The position numbers and the translations under genes were made by a program. A stretch of 64,000 nucleotides of DNA, from the NCBI GenBank assembly GCA_017311315.1, contig CM029658.1:29882967-29946966 (forward strand), read 5' to 3'. Under the pieces are notes generated by a model. That model did not search any database. It was not told where the DNA came from and saw nothing but the letters and a program-made list of their open reading frames with translations. Shown here piece by piece: positions 22,001 through 33,570 of the stretch (position 1 is its first letter; the number at the start of each line of letters is the position of its first letter). Origin of the DNA: Dendrocalamus latiflorus (Eukaryota; Streptophyta; Magnoliopsida; Poales; Poaceae).

Positions 22001-23343
22001 TACGCCCCTTCACTTCGCTGCATCAGTGGAACGTTCAGGAAGGGAGACAGTACTTGGTTCTTCGTTTTGGTTATCCTTTTCCAGGAGGATGTACGGTATG
22101 ACCGAACTACTATTGGATGCTCACATATCTTCGGTATATCATCCAGACAAAGGTGGCTTGTTCCCCATACATGTGGCTGCCTCAATGGGCAGGCTCAAGA
22201 TCGTCAAAATTTTGCTCGATAAGTGTCCTGATTGTGCCGGATTGCTCGATGTCCAGGGAAGGACCTTCCTCCATGTTGCTGTTGAGAATAAGAGGCATAA
22301 CATAGTTGCTTTTGCCTGCAAAGAACCACGTCTTGCATCAGTTCTGAACATGCAGGACGATGATATGAACACAGCGCTACACCTAGCAGTCCAAGTAGGG
22401 GATCTGCATTCATTTGGCTATCTAATACGTAACAGACAAGTATTCTTAGATCTGGCAAATAACAAGGGGCATACTGCTCTGGATGTTTCAGAAAGTGTGG
22501 TTAATCATTCTGGAATTCATTATGGATCGGTAATCAAATTTTTTGTTTGTTTGTCTCAACCATGTCGCTTTCAAAGGGAAAGAATGCAGTAGGGTACGTA
22601 CATTTGTTGTACAATTCATTTACCCGTGTTTGCTCTTGCAGAATGCGCAAAGCTGGATACATCGGTTACTTGCATGTGCCACCATGGGAGGTACTAGCTG
22701 CAGGACAGATCGCTTTCAAGAAATTTACGTTCCAAAATTAGATCAAGTCGAAGAATCAAGGAAGATGACGGACTCGACCCAATATCTGGGCATTAGCTCA
22801 GTGCTTATTGTAACAATCACATTCGCCGCAGCGTTTGCCCCACCCGGTGGTTACAGAGCCGATGACCACACCAACGGCGGGGCACCAACGCTCGCAGGGA
22901 GTTACGCTTTTAATGCATTCGTCATCTCGAACACAATGGCTTTCATCTGCTCCAGTCTATCTACCTTTGGTCTCATGTACTCGGGTATGACTGCAGTTGA
23001 CTTCAGCATCCGCAAGAAGTACTTCACTGGATCTCTCATCCTATTGCGGAGCTCGGTCAGAAGCCTGGGCGTTGCTTTTGCATCCGGGATATATGTGGCG
23101 CTTGCTCCGGTTGCTCTCGTGACCGCCATTACTGTTTGTTGCATCACTTCAGCTCTAGTGCTCTACGGAAATAGGTACCTTGCTCACACGATAACTCAGA
23201 CAATATCGCTACATCATAGATTGGGACTTCAGATATGGAAGGGATTAGGAATTACAGTTCTGGTCAACATCTTATTCGAATATTGGTCTTACATAATAAT
23301 CTTTGGATGTCCTGCATATCTTCTGAAGTATCAAAACCGGTGA
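19096..23343 (+). CDS. Ankyrin-repeat membrane protein with PGG domain (ACD6-like family)
   Basis: Three exons, 19096-19915, 21937-22529 and 22642-23343, join in frame with GT-AG sites to give 704 residues. The first half holds ankyrin repeats (NGDTPLHCAARAGN, NGETVLHEAI, DGQTALHAAVLRGK, FGNTPLHFAASVE, GLFPIHVAASMGR, MNTALHLAVQVGD). The last exon is the PGG domain: YLGISSVLIVTITFAAAFAP and GGY (PPGG at residues 538-541), followed by further hydrophobic segments, about four membrane spans in all, ending LLKYQNR. The start is the ATG of MASSSSNEVQ, 68 bp after a TATA box. The family includes Arabidopsis ACD6 and many grass paralogues implicated in defence and cell death; the specific role of this gene is unknown. 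Intron 1 is 2 kb and carries two MITEs. Nothing suggests inactivation, although residues after AASVE diverge from the usual repeat. Two broken relatives lie at 29028-29108 and 44177-44540, so this is the intact survivor of a local cluster. Confidence 0.88.
20065..20600. mobile_element. Stowaway-like MITE in intron 1 of the ankyrin gene
   Basis: The left end CTACCTTTGTTTCAAAAT and complementary right end CTCCTTCCATTCTTTATT resemble the CTCCCTCCGT ends of Stowaway/mariner MITEs, and TA flanks both sides (20063-20064, 20601-20602). At about 536 bp it is long for the class, so it may contain other sequence. Confidence 0.5.
20752..21004. mobile_element. Palindromic MITE in intron 1 of the ankyrin gene
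   Basis: About 45 bp at each end are inverted repeats: CTATTGCACAGACAACTGAA on the left and CTATTGCACAGACGACTGAA on the complementary right, followed on both by ATTTTTTTATCTCTCAGTCA. The middle repeats GCAACTTCAGGTGATT and its complement several times. The target duplication was not clear. Confidence 0.7.
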
Positions 23344-23677
23344 CTGAAGTCTGAGCCATCAATGGTAGATGCTACAATTGATGGGTCCATTAAGTTGCTG
23401 AACTCTCGTTTCAAACAAAATAAAGTTGCTGAACTGTAGTTCTTCATCATTGTACTCGCTAGAACATTTTTTCCCTTTTGAAACTTCCCAAGTTCTGGAT
23501 ATATCATCCTGTTTCATTGTACAACAACGTAAGAACCTTTTGTTTTTCTACTCAGCCGTGCCCTTTTTTCTTGTCATTTGCTCTCTCACGGGTCCAGGCC
23601 TATTTGCAGCGATAGAATGCAGTAGCCAAAACAATATTTGATAAATAACCCAATGGCAAAAATTACAACTGCAATAG

Positions 23678-25639
23678 TGTAGGATAAGTATGGCAACATA
23701 GATGGATGAATAGTGCCTTTAAAATTTTCCCCAAGTATTAATTAATCTTTTACTCTAGTAATTACTGAGCTATGAAGATTAAAATTGGAAACCGAAGCCA
23801 AAGTAATCAACTCAAAAGCCGAAGAACAGAAACCCTGCACCTTGGCAGTCTGACCGGATATCAAGAGACGGTCTGACCGGTGGCTTCAAGGTGGTCTAAC
23901 CGATGCCACAGACGGTCTGACTGGCCTCTGGCCCGACTAGGCCTGAGAGCAGTATGACTACTCCCTTGTTCTCAAAACAAAAAATCAGCCTAAGTCCGAA
24001 TCACCTTTGGTGCAACTCCAAAAATCTATGGCCAAATAAGATGAGATTTTGCACACACCTTACTTAAGGCCTCAAAAACCCATTTCACCCAAGGATCTCT
24101 TAAATTCTTGTCAAAGTTCAAACCTTTCTTAAGAATAAACAAGGTTGTACTAAAACTGGGGTAAAAACAAAAACAACTCAGAATATGAATTGCTCATTGG
24201 TGAAGGATGGCCAAGCTAGCTCTAGATGTATTCTGATATGTTATAGCAAGCAAAAACTCACAAAGATTCGAGACAAAAAACTCTTAGACCAAGAAAACTC
24301 ATGATGTGGTCAATCCAAGCAAAATCGAGGAACTTTAAGAACTTGCAATACTTAATACCTAGATAGATGGGAATTGATCTTCACGTATCATCTTCATATA
24401 TCACTTACACATCCTTAACACACAGCATGATCAAGAAGGGAAGAGAAGAGATCAAAACCAAATAGAACAAGATCAAATCAACCAAATCAATGATAGTCCA
24501 GAAGTGAAGAACAAAGTTGATCTCTTACTACTTGAGGATAAAGGTTTTACAGTCACTCCACCTGGAGGACAAGAGAGCATACCACAGCACTCACACTTCT
24601 CAAACCCTAATCCTAAAGCTCTTTGCTAGAATGATGGATGGTTGGATGTTAACATGCAAATCTTCATCCCAACATGTTAAATAGATGAGGCAACTAGCCC
24701 ATATCTAACCCTAATAGACACTATCTACTAGCACATATGGGAGAACCCATTAACCCCACACAACACGGGTTTTACTCACACTCTTAACTCATCCACGCTT
24801 ATCAAAGCATATGAGCCCGAATTCACTAAGTCTTCATCTTTTGATCTACTTGATCATTTCAGCTTTTCCTTGACCAAAACTGCATTCCCAAGCGCCACGG
24901 TTTTGATCAAATGCAGTTTTAGGTATTTAGTAAACTTACCAAAAATACCTTTTCTGAACCCGGTCTTCATCTTCCCTTATAAGAAATAGCCATGCTTGCC
25001 ATGTATAGGTGCACTATTGGCTTGTCAGCATCGGCATGTCTCTCCCATTCCGGTTCCATTGGACCACACTTCACTTAGACCGACCAAGACACTCGTTGCA
25101 TCCCGTCGCTTAAACCTTCCTTCAATATTTCTTACCTTCCTTGTGCCATGCTTGAGTTTAGCCATCTCACTCGGTAGTCTTAATCATTCTGGGCCTTGGC
25201 TCCTCTAATGAGCGTAGCCCTAATCTTTGCTATTGACCATGGTTGACTCAAAGTCTACCTGCATATCCAAAGATCAAGAAATTATTTTTGGGTATAAGTT
25301 CTTTACAATTAGACCCATGTTAGTCAAAACAGGCTTCATGCAATATATATACACTGACCTAGGTCAAAACAAACCAGACCATGATGAGAATTTTCAAAAT
25401 ACCAATTTTCAGCTGAAGCAACACATTTGGCCAATCATACAGCTGATGTCAGTCAGTCAAACTGCTGCACTGACTGGTCTAATCAGTAGCTGATCTGACG
25501 GCCTCCCAGGCTGGTCAGACCGCCAGATCTGAAGCAAATTTTGAAAAACTAAAAATCTTGTAAAAATTTAAAATCCAACCCCACACAAATGTGAATGGTT
25601 CATCGTAAAGCAACCTAGACCCTCTTGTATAGTCTCTCA
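23678..25639 (-). mobile_element. Solo LTR with near-perfect target duplication
   Basis: The segment starts TGTAGGATAAG and ends CTCTCTCA-type TG...CA. It is flanked by AATAG (23673-23677) and AAGAG (25640-25644), one mismatch. The empty site is present elsewhere in the window: 43720-43740 reads ACTGCAATAGGACCAGTG, exactly the join expected if 23678-25639 and one duplication are removed. No coding capacity is seen. Similarity to 12560-13129 shows it is a repeat family. Confidence 0.75.
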
Positions 25640-25644
25640 AAGAG

Positions 25645-28600
25645 GACCAGTGCAATAACACAATATTCGTTTTTGTCTATACTGGATATATAAATGATAT
25701 GTATCATTGATGAAAGAAGGCATAGTTTATTTTAGCGGAAAGAAGGTGTTTGATGAGTTTTTGTACAAATGTTTTAAGTTAAAGAAAGTACCCAGGTGCA
25801 CGTTTGGTAAGGAAGTTTCAATACGTGCATGTGTAGTCCAAAATTCAAATTCCTTAAGTTCGGATCATGATACGACCACGTTTTGATAGCCACACAGTGT
25901 TCTATATGTGCTCCACTCGACCATGGTTCATCTACTGCTCGACCATGGCTCATTGACCACATGGTACAATATGGCACATCTTACGACAACGTCTATTCGG
26001 CCATGTCTTCGATCACATGGGTGTCGAACTTGTTCTTTGGCTATGGCCACACTGTGTCAACCGGCTGCTACGACCACATTGTGGCACACTGTGTCAACCA
26101 GCTGTTACGACCATGCCTGCTCGAGCACTCGCTACAACTACGTTCCCGTGACCACGTCTTCGACTGCCTGGGTGTCGAGCACGTACTTCGGTTACAACTA
26201 TGCTATGTTGATCAGACAGATACGACCATGTTTAGCCTGTTCAACCGCGTTGTGCCGTTCGACCACGGTTGCAGATCAGTAGCAGCAAGGCATGGTCACT
26301 TCGTATCCTCATCCAGTTGGAGATAACGCTCAACAAACCTACGAGATAAAAGCAGAGTTCGGGAATGTAATTAATACATGGCCAATCAGGAAGCTTATTG
26401 GAATCTTATCTCTAACTCAAACGGTGCAACCGACACCGTGTTGGAGCCGTATATGGCACCTATGACCCCCTCCCGAGCCTATAAAAGGAGAGGCAAGGAT
26501 GTACGCATAGGAGTGAAAGGAGATCCTTGGACGCAAACGTAGAGGATGGAGGAGATCCTCGGATGTAGACGAAGAAGTGAACGCGAAGGAGAATTGCGAG
26601 GAGCGAAAGCACACCCTGGACACAGACATAGAGGTGGACATGGAGGCAATTGCAAGGCCAAACATCCCAGATGTAGAGGCGGAGATGAAGAGAAAGACCG
26701 AAGCAGAGAAGGAGCCGAAGAGAGGCCTGAGGCGATGATCATGGCTTCCTATGTCAAGAAAGGTAAAAACAGTCATTCCCATCTTTCTTTTGCAGCTAGT
26801 TAAGATGCATACAACGAGCAGCGGCTACGACAGTAATGTCACCAAGCAACCATGACCGCTGCCAATCGTCACCGAAGTTGTGAGCTCCCGATCGCTGGCC
26901 GAAGTTAGCACTTGCGATTGCTTCACAGCGTCAGAGTCCCCTGTCTCCGCCGATTGATTCTGAAGCTGTGCGTACCTCCGATCGCTTCGCAAGGTCGAAG
27001 TTCCTATCCACTGCCAATCGATTTCGTAGTCGGGCGTGTCTCCGATCGCTCCGTAAAGCTGAAGTTCTCAACCACTGCTAATTGTTTCCTAAAGTCAAGA
27101 TCCTCCAATCACTCTCCAAAGATGGCCATCTATGACCATTAGCCATCTACGATCACTTACTGGAGCCGGATGACTCCGGCCGCTTCTAAGAACGCCTACG
27201 ACCATTAGCCATCTACGATCGCTTACTGGAGCTAGATGCCTCCGACCGCTTCCAAGGATGAATATGACTGTCGACTGCTACGACCACTTGCTAGAGTCGA
27301 AGACTTTGATTGCTTCCAAAGGCAGACGCCTACGACCACCTCCCGAGGATGGACACATACTACACGTGCCAGAGCCAAGCCTCTCTGACCACCTATGGTA
27401 CACCTACTTCTTCAGCCGTAGATCGTCAATCACGGTGCTTCAGTACTTTTTATGACTACTCTCTTCGACCACATGGATTTTGACCACAGACGTTTCTGAT
27501 GGGTTTCGACCACTGTGACTGTTCAACCATGGACGTTTCTGATGGGTTTCGTTTCCAGTGGGTTCCGACCATGGACGTTTCCGATGGGTTTCGACCATGG
27601 TGGGTCTCGATCACGGCTGTCTTCTGATGGGTTTCGACCACGGATGTTTCTGATGGATTTCGACCACAGTAGTCTCTCAATGAGTTTCGACCATTGTGAC
27701 TGTTCGACCTCAGATGTTGCCCGATGGTGTCGACCATGTGACTTTTGACCATGGATGTTTCCCGGTGGTGTTGATTACTATGACTATTAACCATGTCCGT
27801 TTGTCGATGGGCTTTGAGCATAGTGTGTTGCTGACCTCGGATGCTGTCCGATGGTGTCGACCATGTGACTTTTGACCACGGATGTTTTCCGGGAGGTGCC
27901 GATTACTATGACTGTCAACCATGGTTATTTGCCGATGGGCTTCGACCATGGTATGTTCCTAAGCCTAGATGTTTTTTTGATAGTTTCGACCATGTGACTT
28001 CTGACCACAGAGATTTCCCGACAAATTCAATCATAGTGATGCTCGACCACTAAGCACTTCTGATGGGTTTTGACCATCATGGATTTTGACCATGGCTGTT
28101 TTTCGATGGATTTCAACTACGGTGGATTTCGACCATAGATGTTTCTTGGCGGGTTTGACTCTGATGAATCTCAACTACGAATGGTTTTTGCTGGTTGTCT
28201 ATCATATTGATACTTGATCTCCATGGCCTGCTCTACTAGTTCTTTCGCTCAAGCTATACCTACGACACCGATTCTAGCCACTATTGTTGTCAGATTGGTC
28301 ATGCTAGACGTTAATCATGCGTACCTCAAAAATCACTTTCGTTGTGTATGTTCAATACTGACGAGGTTGAATGGCACCGGCGGGCGCGGTCAAGTGTAAT
28401 GACCACACTGTCAATGGCCCCGTAGACCGACAAGGCTATGGATAATACCAACGCCCATACCTTCATTAATCATTCACCCCTTGCATGAGGAACATAAGGC
28501 GAAGACTAAAGACGACGACTAATGCGTAGCTTAATCGGAGGTTTTCTGTGGGTTACCTCGTGGATGTAATTAACCGAGAGGACTTCTGAGGCCCTGGGAA

Positions 28601-29018
28601 TTAGGACACCATATCATCTATGTCAGATATATTACGCAAAGCAGGCTACGGAGCGCGCACGCACACACACATATATAAAGAGATCTGTAATTTTGTTCTT
28701 CTCAAATGAATAAATAAAATATATGTTTCCCTATCTTTTGTTGTGTTTATTTATTCTTGTGTACTTTAGTACACTGGCACGCCCACATCTTATAACCTAG
28801 GAGCCAGAAATTCGTGAGCGACTTCTCGCGTCGAATAGAAGGGATAATTGGAATACTAATTATTCACTTTGAGGTCGAGTTTGGTGGGGGCGGGCTATGT
28901 TCAATTCAGCGTTAGGAGTTGGGTTAATGTAGCTATATATTTTCACCCTAAACCAAATTCACTCTATGGAAAATTCCACGATAATCTATATTAATTAAAA
29001 GGGAATCCTACTCTCCTC
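25645..29018 (+). repeat. Duplicated ankyrin-cluster flank, interrupted by a 3.1-kb insertion
   Basis: 25645-25722 plus 28846-29018 match 43730-43972 nearly base for base (for example GACCAGTG..AATAACAC, CGTTTTTGTCTA, GGAATACTAATTAT, TTTTCACCCTAAACCAAA, TTCCACGATAATCT). The copy near 43.8 kb is uninterrupted, so 25723-28845 is an insertion here. Its edges are GAAAGAAGGCATAG and AGAAGGGATAATTGG, suggesting a duplication of about 9 bp with one mismatch, but no inverted ends or TG/CA were found. Confidence 0.7.
25860..28200. repeat. Degenerate tandem repeats within the insertion
   Basis: Three zones blend into one another: 25870-26250 with GCTACGACCAC words; 26820-27400 with units of about 66 bp (CTACGACCATTAGCCATCTA..); and 27460-28180 with units of about 43 bp (GGGTTTCGACCATGG..GTTTCTGATG). 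A TATA-like CTATAAAAGG lies at about 26480. Open frames through the repeats are low complexity. The words resemble the complement of 17040-17800, so both may derive from one retroelement family. Confidence 0.55.
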
Positions 29019-29027
29019 TTGCATAAT

Positions 29028-29108
29028 AGTTCTGGTCAACATCTTATTTGAATATTGGTCTTACATAATAATCTTTGGATGTCATGCATATTTGAAGTAT
29101 GGAAACCA
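29028..29108 (+). pseudogene. Scrap of the 3' end of a second ankyrin/PGG gene
   Basis: About 80 bp match 23261-23340 of the intact gene with few changes (TTCTGGTCAACATCTTATT, TGGTCTTACATAATAATC). They encode the last membrane span and tail, with a small deletion near the end. Upstream of it is the intergenic flank also found before the truncated copy at 44177. The whole body of this gene copy is therefore missing between 29018 and 29028. Confidence 0.8.
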
Positions 29109-29651
29109 ACCCCCACAGAAAACTCATACATCTCTACTAACTTACTGTCCGTGTGTTGCAACGGATCTTATGTAAATGATATCTCAAATTCTAAACTCAT
29201 ATTATTTCATTTCTTTAAAGTTTAGAATTTATGGTATCATCTATTTATAAGATGCAATGCAACATGCGGGCGACTGCATGCATTTGACTTGAAAACTAAA
29301 AAGGATTTGTGTAAATACCAAATAGTCAATTGATATGAAAGAATAGCACTAAAAATACGTGCCTATTTACAATTTCTATTGCAAACTAAATTTAGAATAT
29401 ATCCTAAAACCAACAATTTGCAATTAGGATTTACTTTAGGCACCAGAGACTGATTTATGGTACGCATAAACAATGAACATACATCTGTATTGGTTAGAAG
29501 GAAAGCCTTATAAATTCCTGGTTGTATAGCAATCTCCAATATGAGCACATTCTTTTACAAACAGAACAAGCCTGACTTGATCTTTACACTTTTCTACATT
29601 AATTAACACTGAAGGAATTCAAAATCAAGATAAACACATCAAGCACATATA

Positions 29652-29850
29652 CCTCCATTTCACCTCTTGCAAGAGCTGGTTTCAAGGTGTTAGCAGCTCG
29701 ATTGCACCTTCAGGCTTCAGCCCCCCTACTCCCACGAATGTGAGCATTTCATCAATGAAGAGAATAATGCCATTGTTTTGTTTAACTTTCTCCATAAGCT
29801 TCTTCGACATTTCTTTGAACAACTCATGGTACTTAATACCAGCATCAACA
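29652..29850 (-). pseudogene. ClpC-type Hsp100 chaperone fragment
   Basis: On the complement, the peptide DAGIKYHELFKEMSKKLMEK, VKQNNGIILFIDEMLTFVG, then GAIE, with a one-base shift into AANTLKPALARGEM, matches the first ATPase module of ClpC (the segment with Walker B IILFIDE; family form AEGAIDAANxLKPALARGE). It is one exon-sized piece with a frameshift and substituted conserved residues (EM for EVH). It lies antisense to the Helitron. No other Clp sequence was seen nearby. Confidence 0.65.
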
Positions 29851-30204
29851 AGCCTATGTAACGACTTAAGAATAATAACATGACCCAAAGTACCGTGGAT
29901 ATTTTTGAAATAGCACAATGAGAATACTGCTCAGATTTCTAAAACAACCCAAAACAAATGATACTTTAAGATGCTTCGCTCAAATAATTTTGATAGTTTT
30001 TCATCTGCAACAACAAAATTATTGATATTTGAGAAATCAAGATCGATCTTGATAATTGCACTGCATCTTTGCAAAGTGAAATAAGCCTACAGATGTAAAA
30101 AATCTATTGCATGATCAGTAGATAATGATATGGACACTCTACATATATGAACTGAAGGTTTCAATATAACAAATAAAAGAGCCGCACTAGCTTAACAAAA
30201 GAAT

Positions 30205-30490
30205 CACTACTATAAAGAAGGCTATACTAGATACCTCATATTAGACGGTTTTTTTAATAAGAACCGTCTGTAACTTATCACATACGCTTCTAATCACAAA
30301 TCGTCTATGATAACCTTATTATCATATATGATTTTTTATTACGAATCGTCTGTGATAAGTCACTAACAGTTCATAGTAAAAACTATCTATGTTATCTTCA
30401 ATTAGCACAGGTGATTTCTAATAAGAACCTTCGATGACTTACCACTTCGGTGACTTATCAATTACCACAGACTGTCTTGAGTAAAACCCC
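30205..30490 (+). mobile_element. Decayed CACTA left end
   Basis: It starts CACTACTATAAAGAAGG at 30205 and is followed by degenerate copies of AGACGGTT..AACCGTCTGT (30243-30275, 30296-30312, 30340-30355 and others). The same motifs in cleaner form define the CACTA at 5250-5554. No opposite end was found downstream, so this is a truncated or broken element. Confidence 0.65.
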
Positions 30491-30776
30491 ATTAGAGTAT
30501 GTCAGTGTGTTCCTTCCCACTTGGCTGGCTTGGTTTCCCTGGTTTCTTTTAGTTTCGCATCTCATCTCATGCTTTGGCAATTTCCCGTCGATGCCACCTC
30601 CTCGTGCTGCATTTCCTCCTCCTCAAGTCTGAGATCCACGCATGGCCTCACTACGCTACTTCCCCATCGCCGCCGGATACGGTGAGACCTCCCTTTCCTC
30701 TCTTTGCCCCCTAATTTGCTAGCTAGGGTTTGTCCTTTCATTTATAATCCTTTCCAGATTACATTGTTTCTTTGCC
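30491..30776 (+). other. Possible first exon and intron start of an unidentified gene
   Basis: ATG at 30642 begins MASLRYFPIAAGY and runs to a good donor, G|GTGAGACC, at 30682. The MULE then interrupts the following sequence. Exon-like segments resume at 35757. Linking them is speculative. 30768-30776 is the left target duplication TTCTTTGCC of the MULE. Confidence 0.25.
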
Positions 30777-31349
30777 GAGAAAATTGATACTTTGCCATCC
30801 TATTCGGTGGGCTTCGATAAAATGCCACTCTCTAGAATGACCACTATAAAATGCCACTCTTAACATTGACACTTTGATTATTTGCCATTTTGAGGGGTTT
30901 TTAGGATTCTTAATTATTTGTTAACCATTTTCAGATTATTTACCATGTGAAATGACATATTTGCCCCTTGGGCCATTTGCTTATGAGATTGCTTGCCTTC
31001 CATTTGCTTCTCTGGACAGAGAGAGAGGACACGAGTGAGACCAGACCGAGAGGGAGGAGGCTCCCCGGCGACGGCGCCGCCCCTCCCCGCCCTCCCCGGC
31101 CACGGCGCCGCCCCTCCCCGGCCTCCCTCGTGCCGCGCCGCCCCTCCCCGTCCGGCCACGGCGCCGCCCCTCCCCGGCCTCCGTCGTGCCGCGCCGCCCC
31201 TCCCCGGCCTCCCTCGTGCCGCGCCGCCCCTCCCCGCCCGGCTCGTTGGCTTTCTTCCCATCTGCAGCATCACTTGTCAGGCCCGGTATCCATAAAGGTA
31301 GAAACTGAAACAAAACCCTAGGGTTGAGTGCTTACGGCGACCTGACAAT

Positions 31350-32821
31350 ATGAACTCCAATTCATATGACACTCCCTCAGGGTAAAAGCTGTTACTAATT
31401 TGTTCTCTTTTACTATTTTATTTGCATCGAGTTAGATGGAGCTAACTCGATTTATTTGTTCTTTTCGTGTACAAATCGGTTAGGTTGGATCCAGAGTGTG
31501 CGTGTAGAATATGCGAAACAGTCCATACAAGCGAATGTCTCTCGAACCAGTCTAAATCAGATATGCTTGGTACTTGTACAAATGAACCTCTACTTCTTGA
31601 GTATGGGACAAGTTCAGAAGTAGCAAGTTTAAATGTAGGTATTGGTGAACAATCGGTTGGGGTGATTGATTGGGATAACTTGGAAATTCAAGAAACACAA
31701 GATGAGGAAGGTAGAATTCAGATTATGAGCGAGGATCAGTTATATGGGCTTCTAAGTTTGAGGGATGAAGATGAGAGGGCAAAGAGTAGTAAACATGTTG
31801 CTGGTCCGAGCAATGTAGCTGAAACAAGTTGTCCTAGGGTCATTGAGGACACCGAGGGGGCAGCCGTTCCTGTTGACGATGCCATACCAGGTGAACTTAT
31901 AATAAGTTATGACAAGGATAACCCATGTATGGATCTTGGCACTAAGTATCCCTCAATGAAGGAATTCAGGTTAGCTGTGAGGCAGTATGCTATCAACAAG
32001 GAATTTGAGCTCGGCACTGATAAATCTGATAAGGAGAGATTTAGAGGGTTTTGTACAGCTGAAGGTTGTCAATGGAGAATCGTTGGGCGTAGACAGAGTG
32101 ATAAGAAAACCATCATGGTATTAACTTGTTACTAACTTGGTAGGCAATAAAAGCAACTCTAAGCATGACTAATTGATTTCCTTTCATTGCAGGTTACTGT
32201 TCATAATGAAGAGCATGATTGTACATCGAGCATGAGGATAAAGACCACTACAGCATCACAAGCCTGGGTAGCTGACAAGTCTTTGGATATTTTGAGGGAT
32301 TCTCCTAACATGGGAGCAAAAGAGTTGCAGAAAGAATTGCAAGATGATTATAATCTCACAATTGCTTATGATACAGTTTGGAAGGGAAGGGAGAAAGCTT
32401 TGCAAGAATTATATGGATGTTGGGAAGAAAGCTTTGCCATGTTGTATAGTTGGAAGGAAGAGGTCTTGAAGAGGTCACCTGGTAGTGTTGTAGAAATTGA
32501 CACCAAAGAAGTTAATGGACGAGTGTACTTTCATAGGTTTTTTTTGTGCACTTCATCCATGCATTGAGGGCTTTGTAGCTGGATGTAGGCCATACCTTAG
32601 TGTAGATTCAACGGCACTAAATGGTAGGTGGAATGGTCATTTAGCTGCAGCTACAGCTATAGATGGGCATAATTGGATGTATCCAGTTGCATTTGGATTT
32701 ATAGACTCTGAGACTGAGGACAACTGGATTTGGTGGGGAACCTTCTCATGCAGCCACACCTCAGAAGAGAGCTCCAATTAAAAACAAGAAAAAGATTACT
32801 CCCAAGAAAAAGAAGACCTAA
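31350..32821 (+). pseudogene. MuDR-type MULE transposase, frameshifted and internally deleted
   Basis: Exon 1 31350-31381 (MNSNSYDTPSG), exon 2 31484-32117 and exon 3 from 32193 join in phase. Exon 2 ends in the MuDR N-terminal DNA-binding domain (NPCMDLGTKYPSMKEFRLAV, FCTAEGCQWRIVGR); exon 3 continues VTVHNEEHDC. A run of eight T at about 32537-32544 adds one base, after which the frame resumes as CALHPCIEGFVAGCRPYL, VDSTALNGRWNGHL and DSETEDNWIWW, the first part of the MULE transposase domain with its first catalytic Asp. At about 32740 the sequence jumps to a basic C-terminal tail (ATPQKRAPIKNKKKITPKKK, stop 32819-32821). The remaining catalytic residues and zinc knuckle are deleted. It cannot make an active enzyme; mobility would need help from another element. 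Confidence 0.88.
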
Positions 32822-33182
32822 TTTTCTTTGTTGAAAAATTATGTAACGAGCAGTACTCTGATGTGAACTTTGTTCCTCATTTTAGATGGTTGGTTGCACG
32901 AATTGTATTGATTTTGGATGGTTGGTTGCATCAACTGTACTAAGTGTTGAATGATGTCTATCTTGCAATTATGGTGGTTCTATTATTTTGTGAATTTTTT
33001 GCTGCAATGTATGTTTTGCTGGGAAGCTTCAGAAAGTAGCTAACGCGTACTACTCGGTCCTAAAATTTTAGTCTATAACTTGAAGAAGCATTGCTCTTCT
33101 TCTGAGATTATGCTGAACTAATTATGATTACAATGCCACCAATGGTTGCAGGCTTGCAGCTAATGTTTTGTTCTTCGGTTAG

Positions 33183-33570
33183 AAGTAAAACTTCAACAAG
33201 CTGTCAATGAAAATGTGAAGCTTAAGGTTAAACAAACCGAAGATTCAACGCTCTGGCAGGGATTAGATTCAAAAATTTCCTCAACAAAGACCCTCTGTGA
33301 TCAATTGACTGAAACTTTGCAGCAGCTAGCTAGTCAGACAGAAAGAGGTAATATTTGTGGTGGCATTTTGTCATGTATACTTCTTGTTCAGATCTAACTG
33401 GTGAAACAATACACTGGCAACTGAGGAAGATAAGAGGTTTTTCAAGGAGATGATTGGGAAGAACTCCAAAGCTTTAGATGAATTCAACTGCGTGTTGCAT
33501 GATTCATCAATAAAACTGGAGTGTCCAGAACCACAGAGTTGCAGAAAACAGGATCAGGCAACCAAACCTT
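33183..33570 (+). pseudogene. Captured exon fragment resembling synaptonemal-complex protein ZYP1/ZEP1
   Basis: An exon-like segment 33183-33347, with acceptor TTAG and donor GAG|GTAATA, encodes KLQQAVNENVKLKVKQTEDS, TLWQGLDSKISSTKTLCDQL, TETLQQLASQTERG. After a short intron, EEDKRFFKEMIGKNSKALDE follows. The order LWQGL-SK-SSTKT-CDQLTETLQ-LASQ and the DK-FF-E--SKA continuation is that of the N-terminal coiled-coil of plant transverse-filament proteins. Only this piece is present, inside the MULE terminal repeats and 3' of its transposase, so it was probably acquired by the element. A 40-bp tandem duplication (AACCAAACCTTCAATTGTAT..) follows at 33560-33670. Confidence 0.6.

Noticed and set aside
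24000..24960. Short frames within the solo LTR at 23678-25639
   Set aside because: No motif and inside a non-coding LTR.
30914..31321. Overlapping 100-120 residue frames
   Set aside because: They lie in the left terminal inverted repeat of the MULE and are products of its GC-rich repeats.
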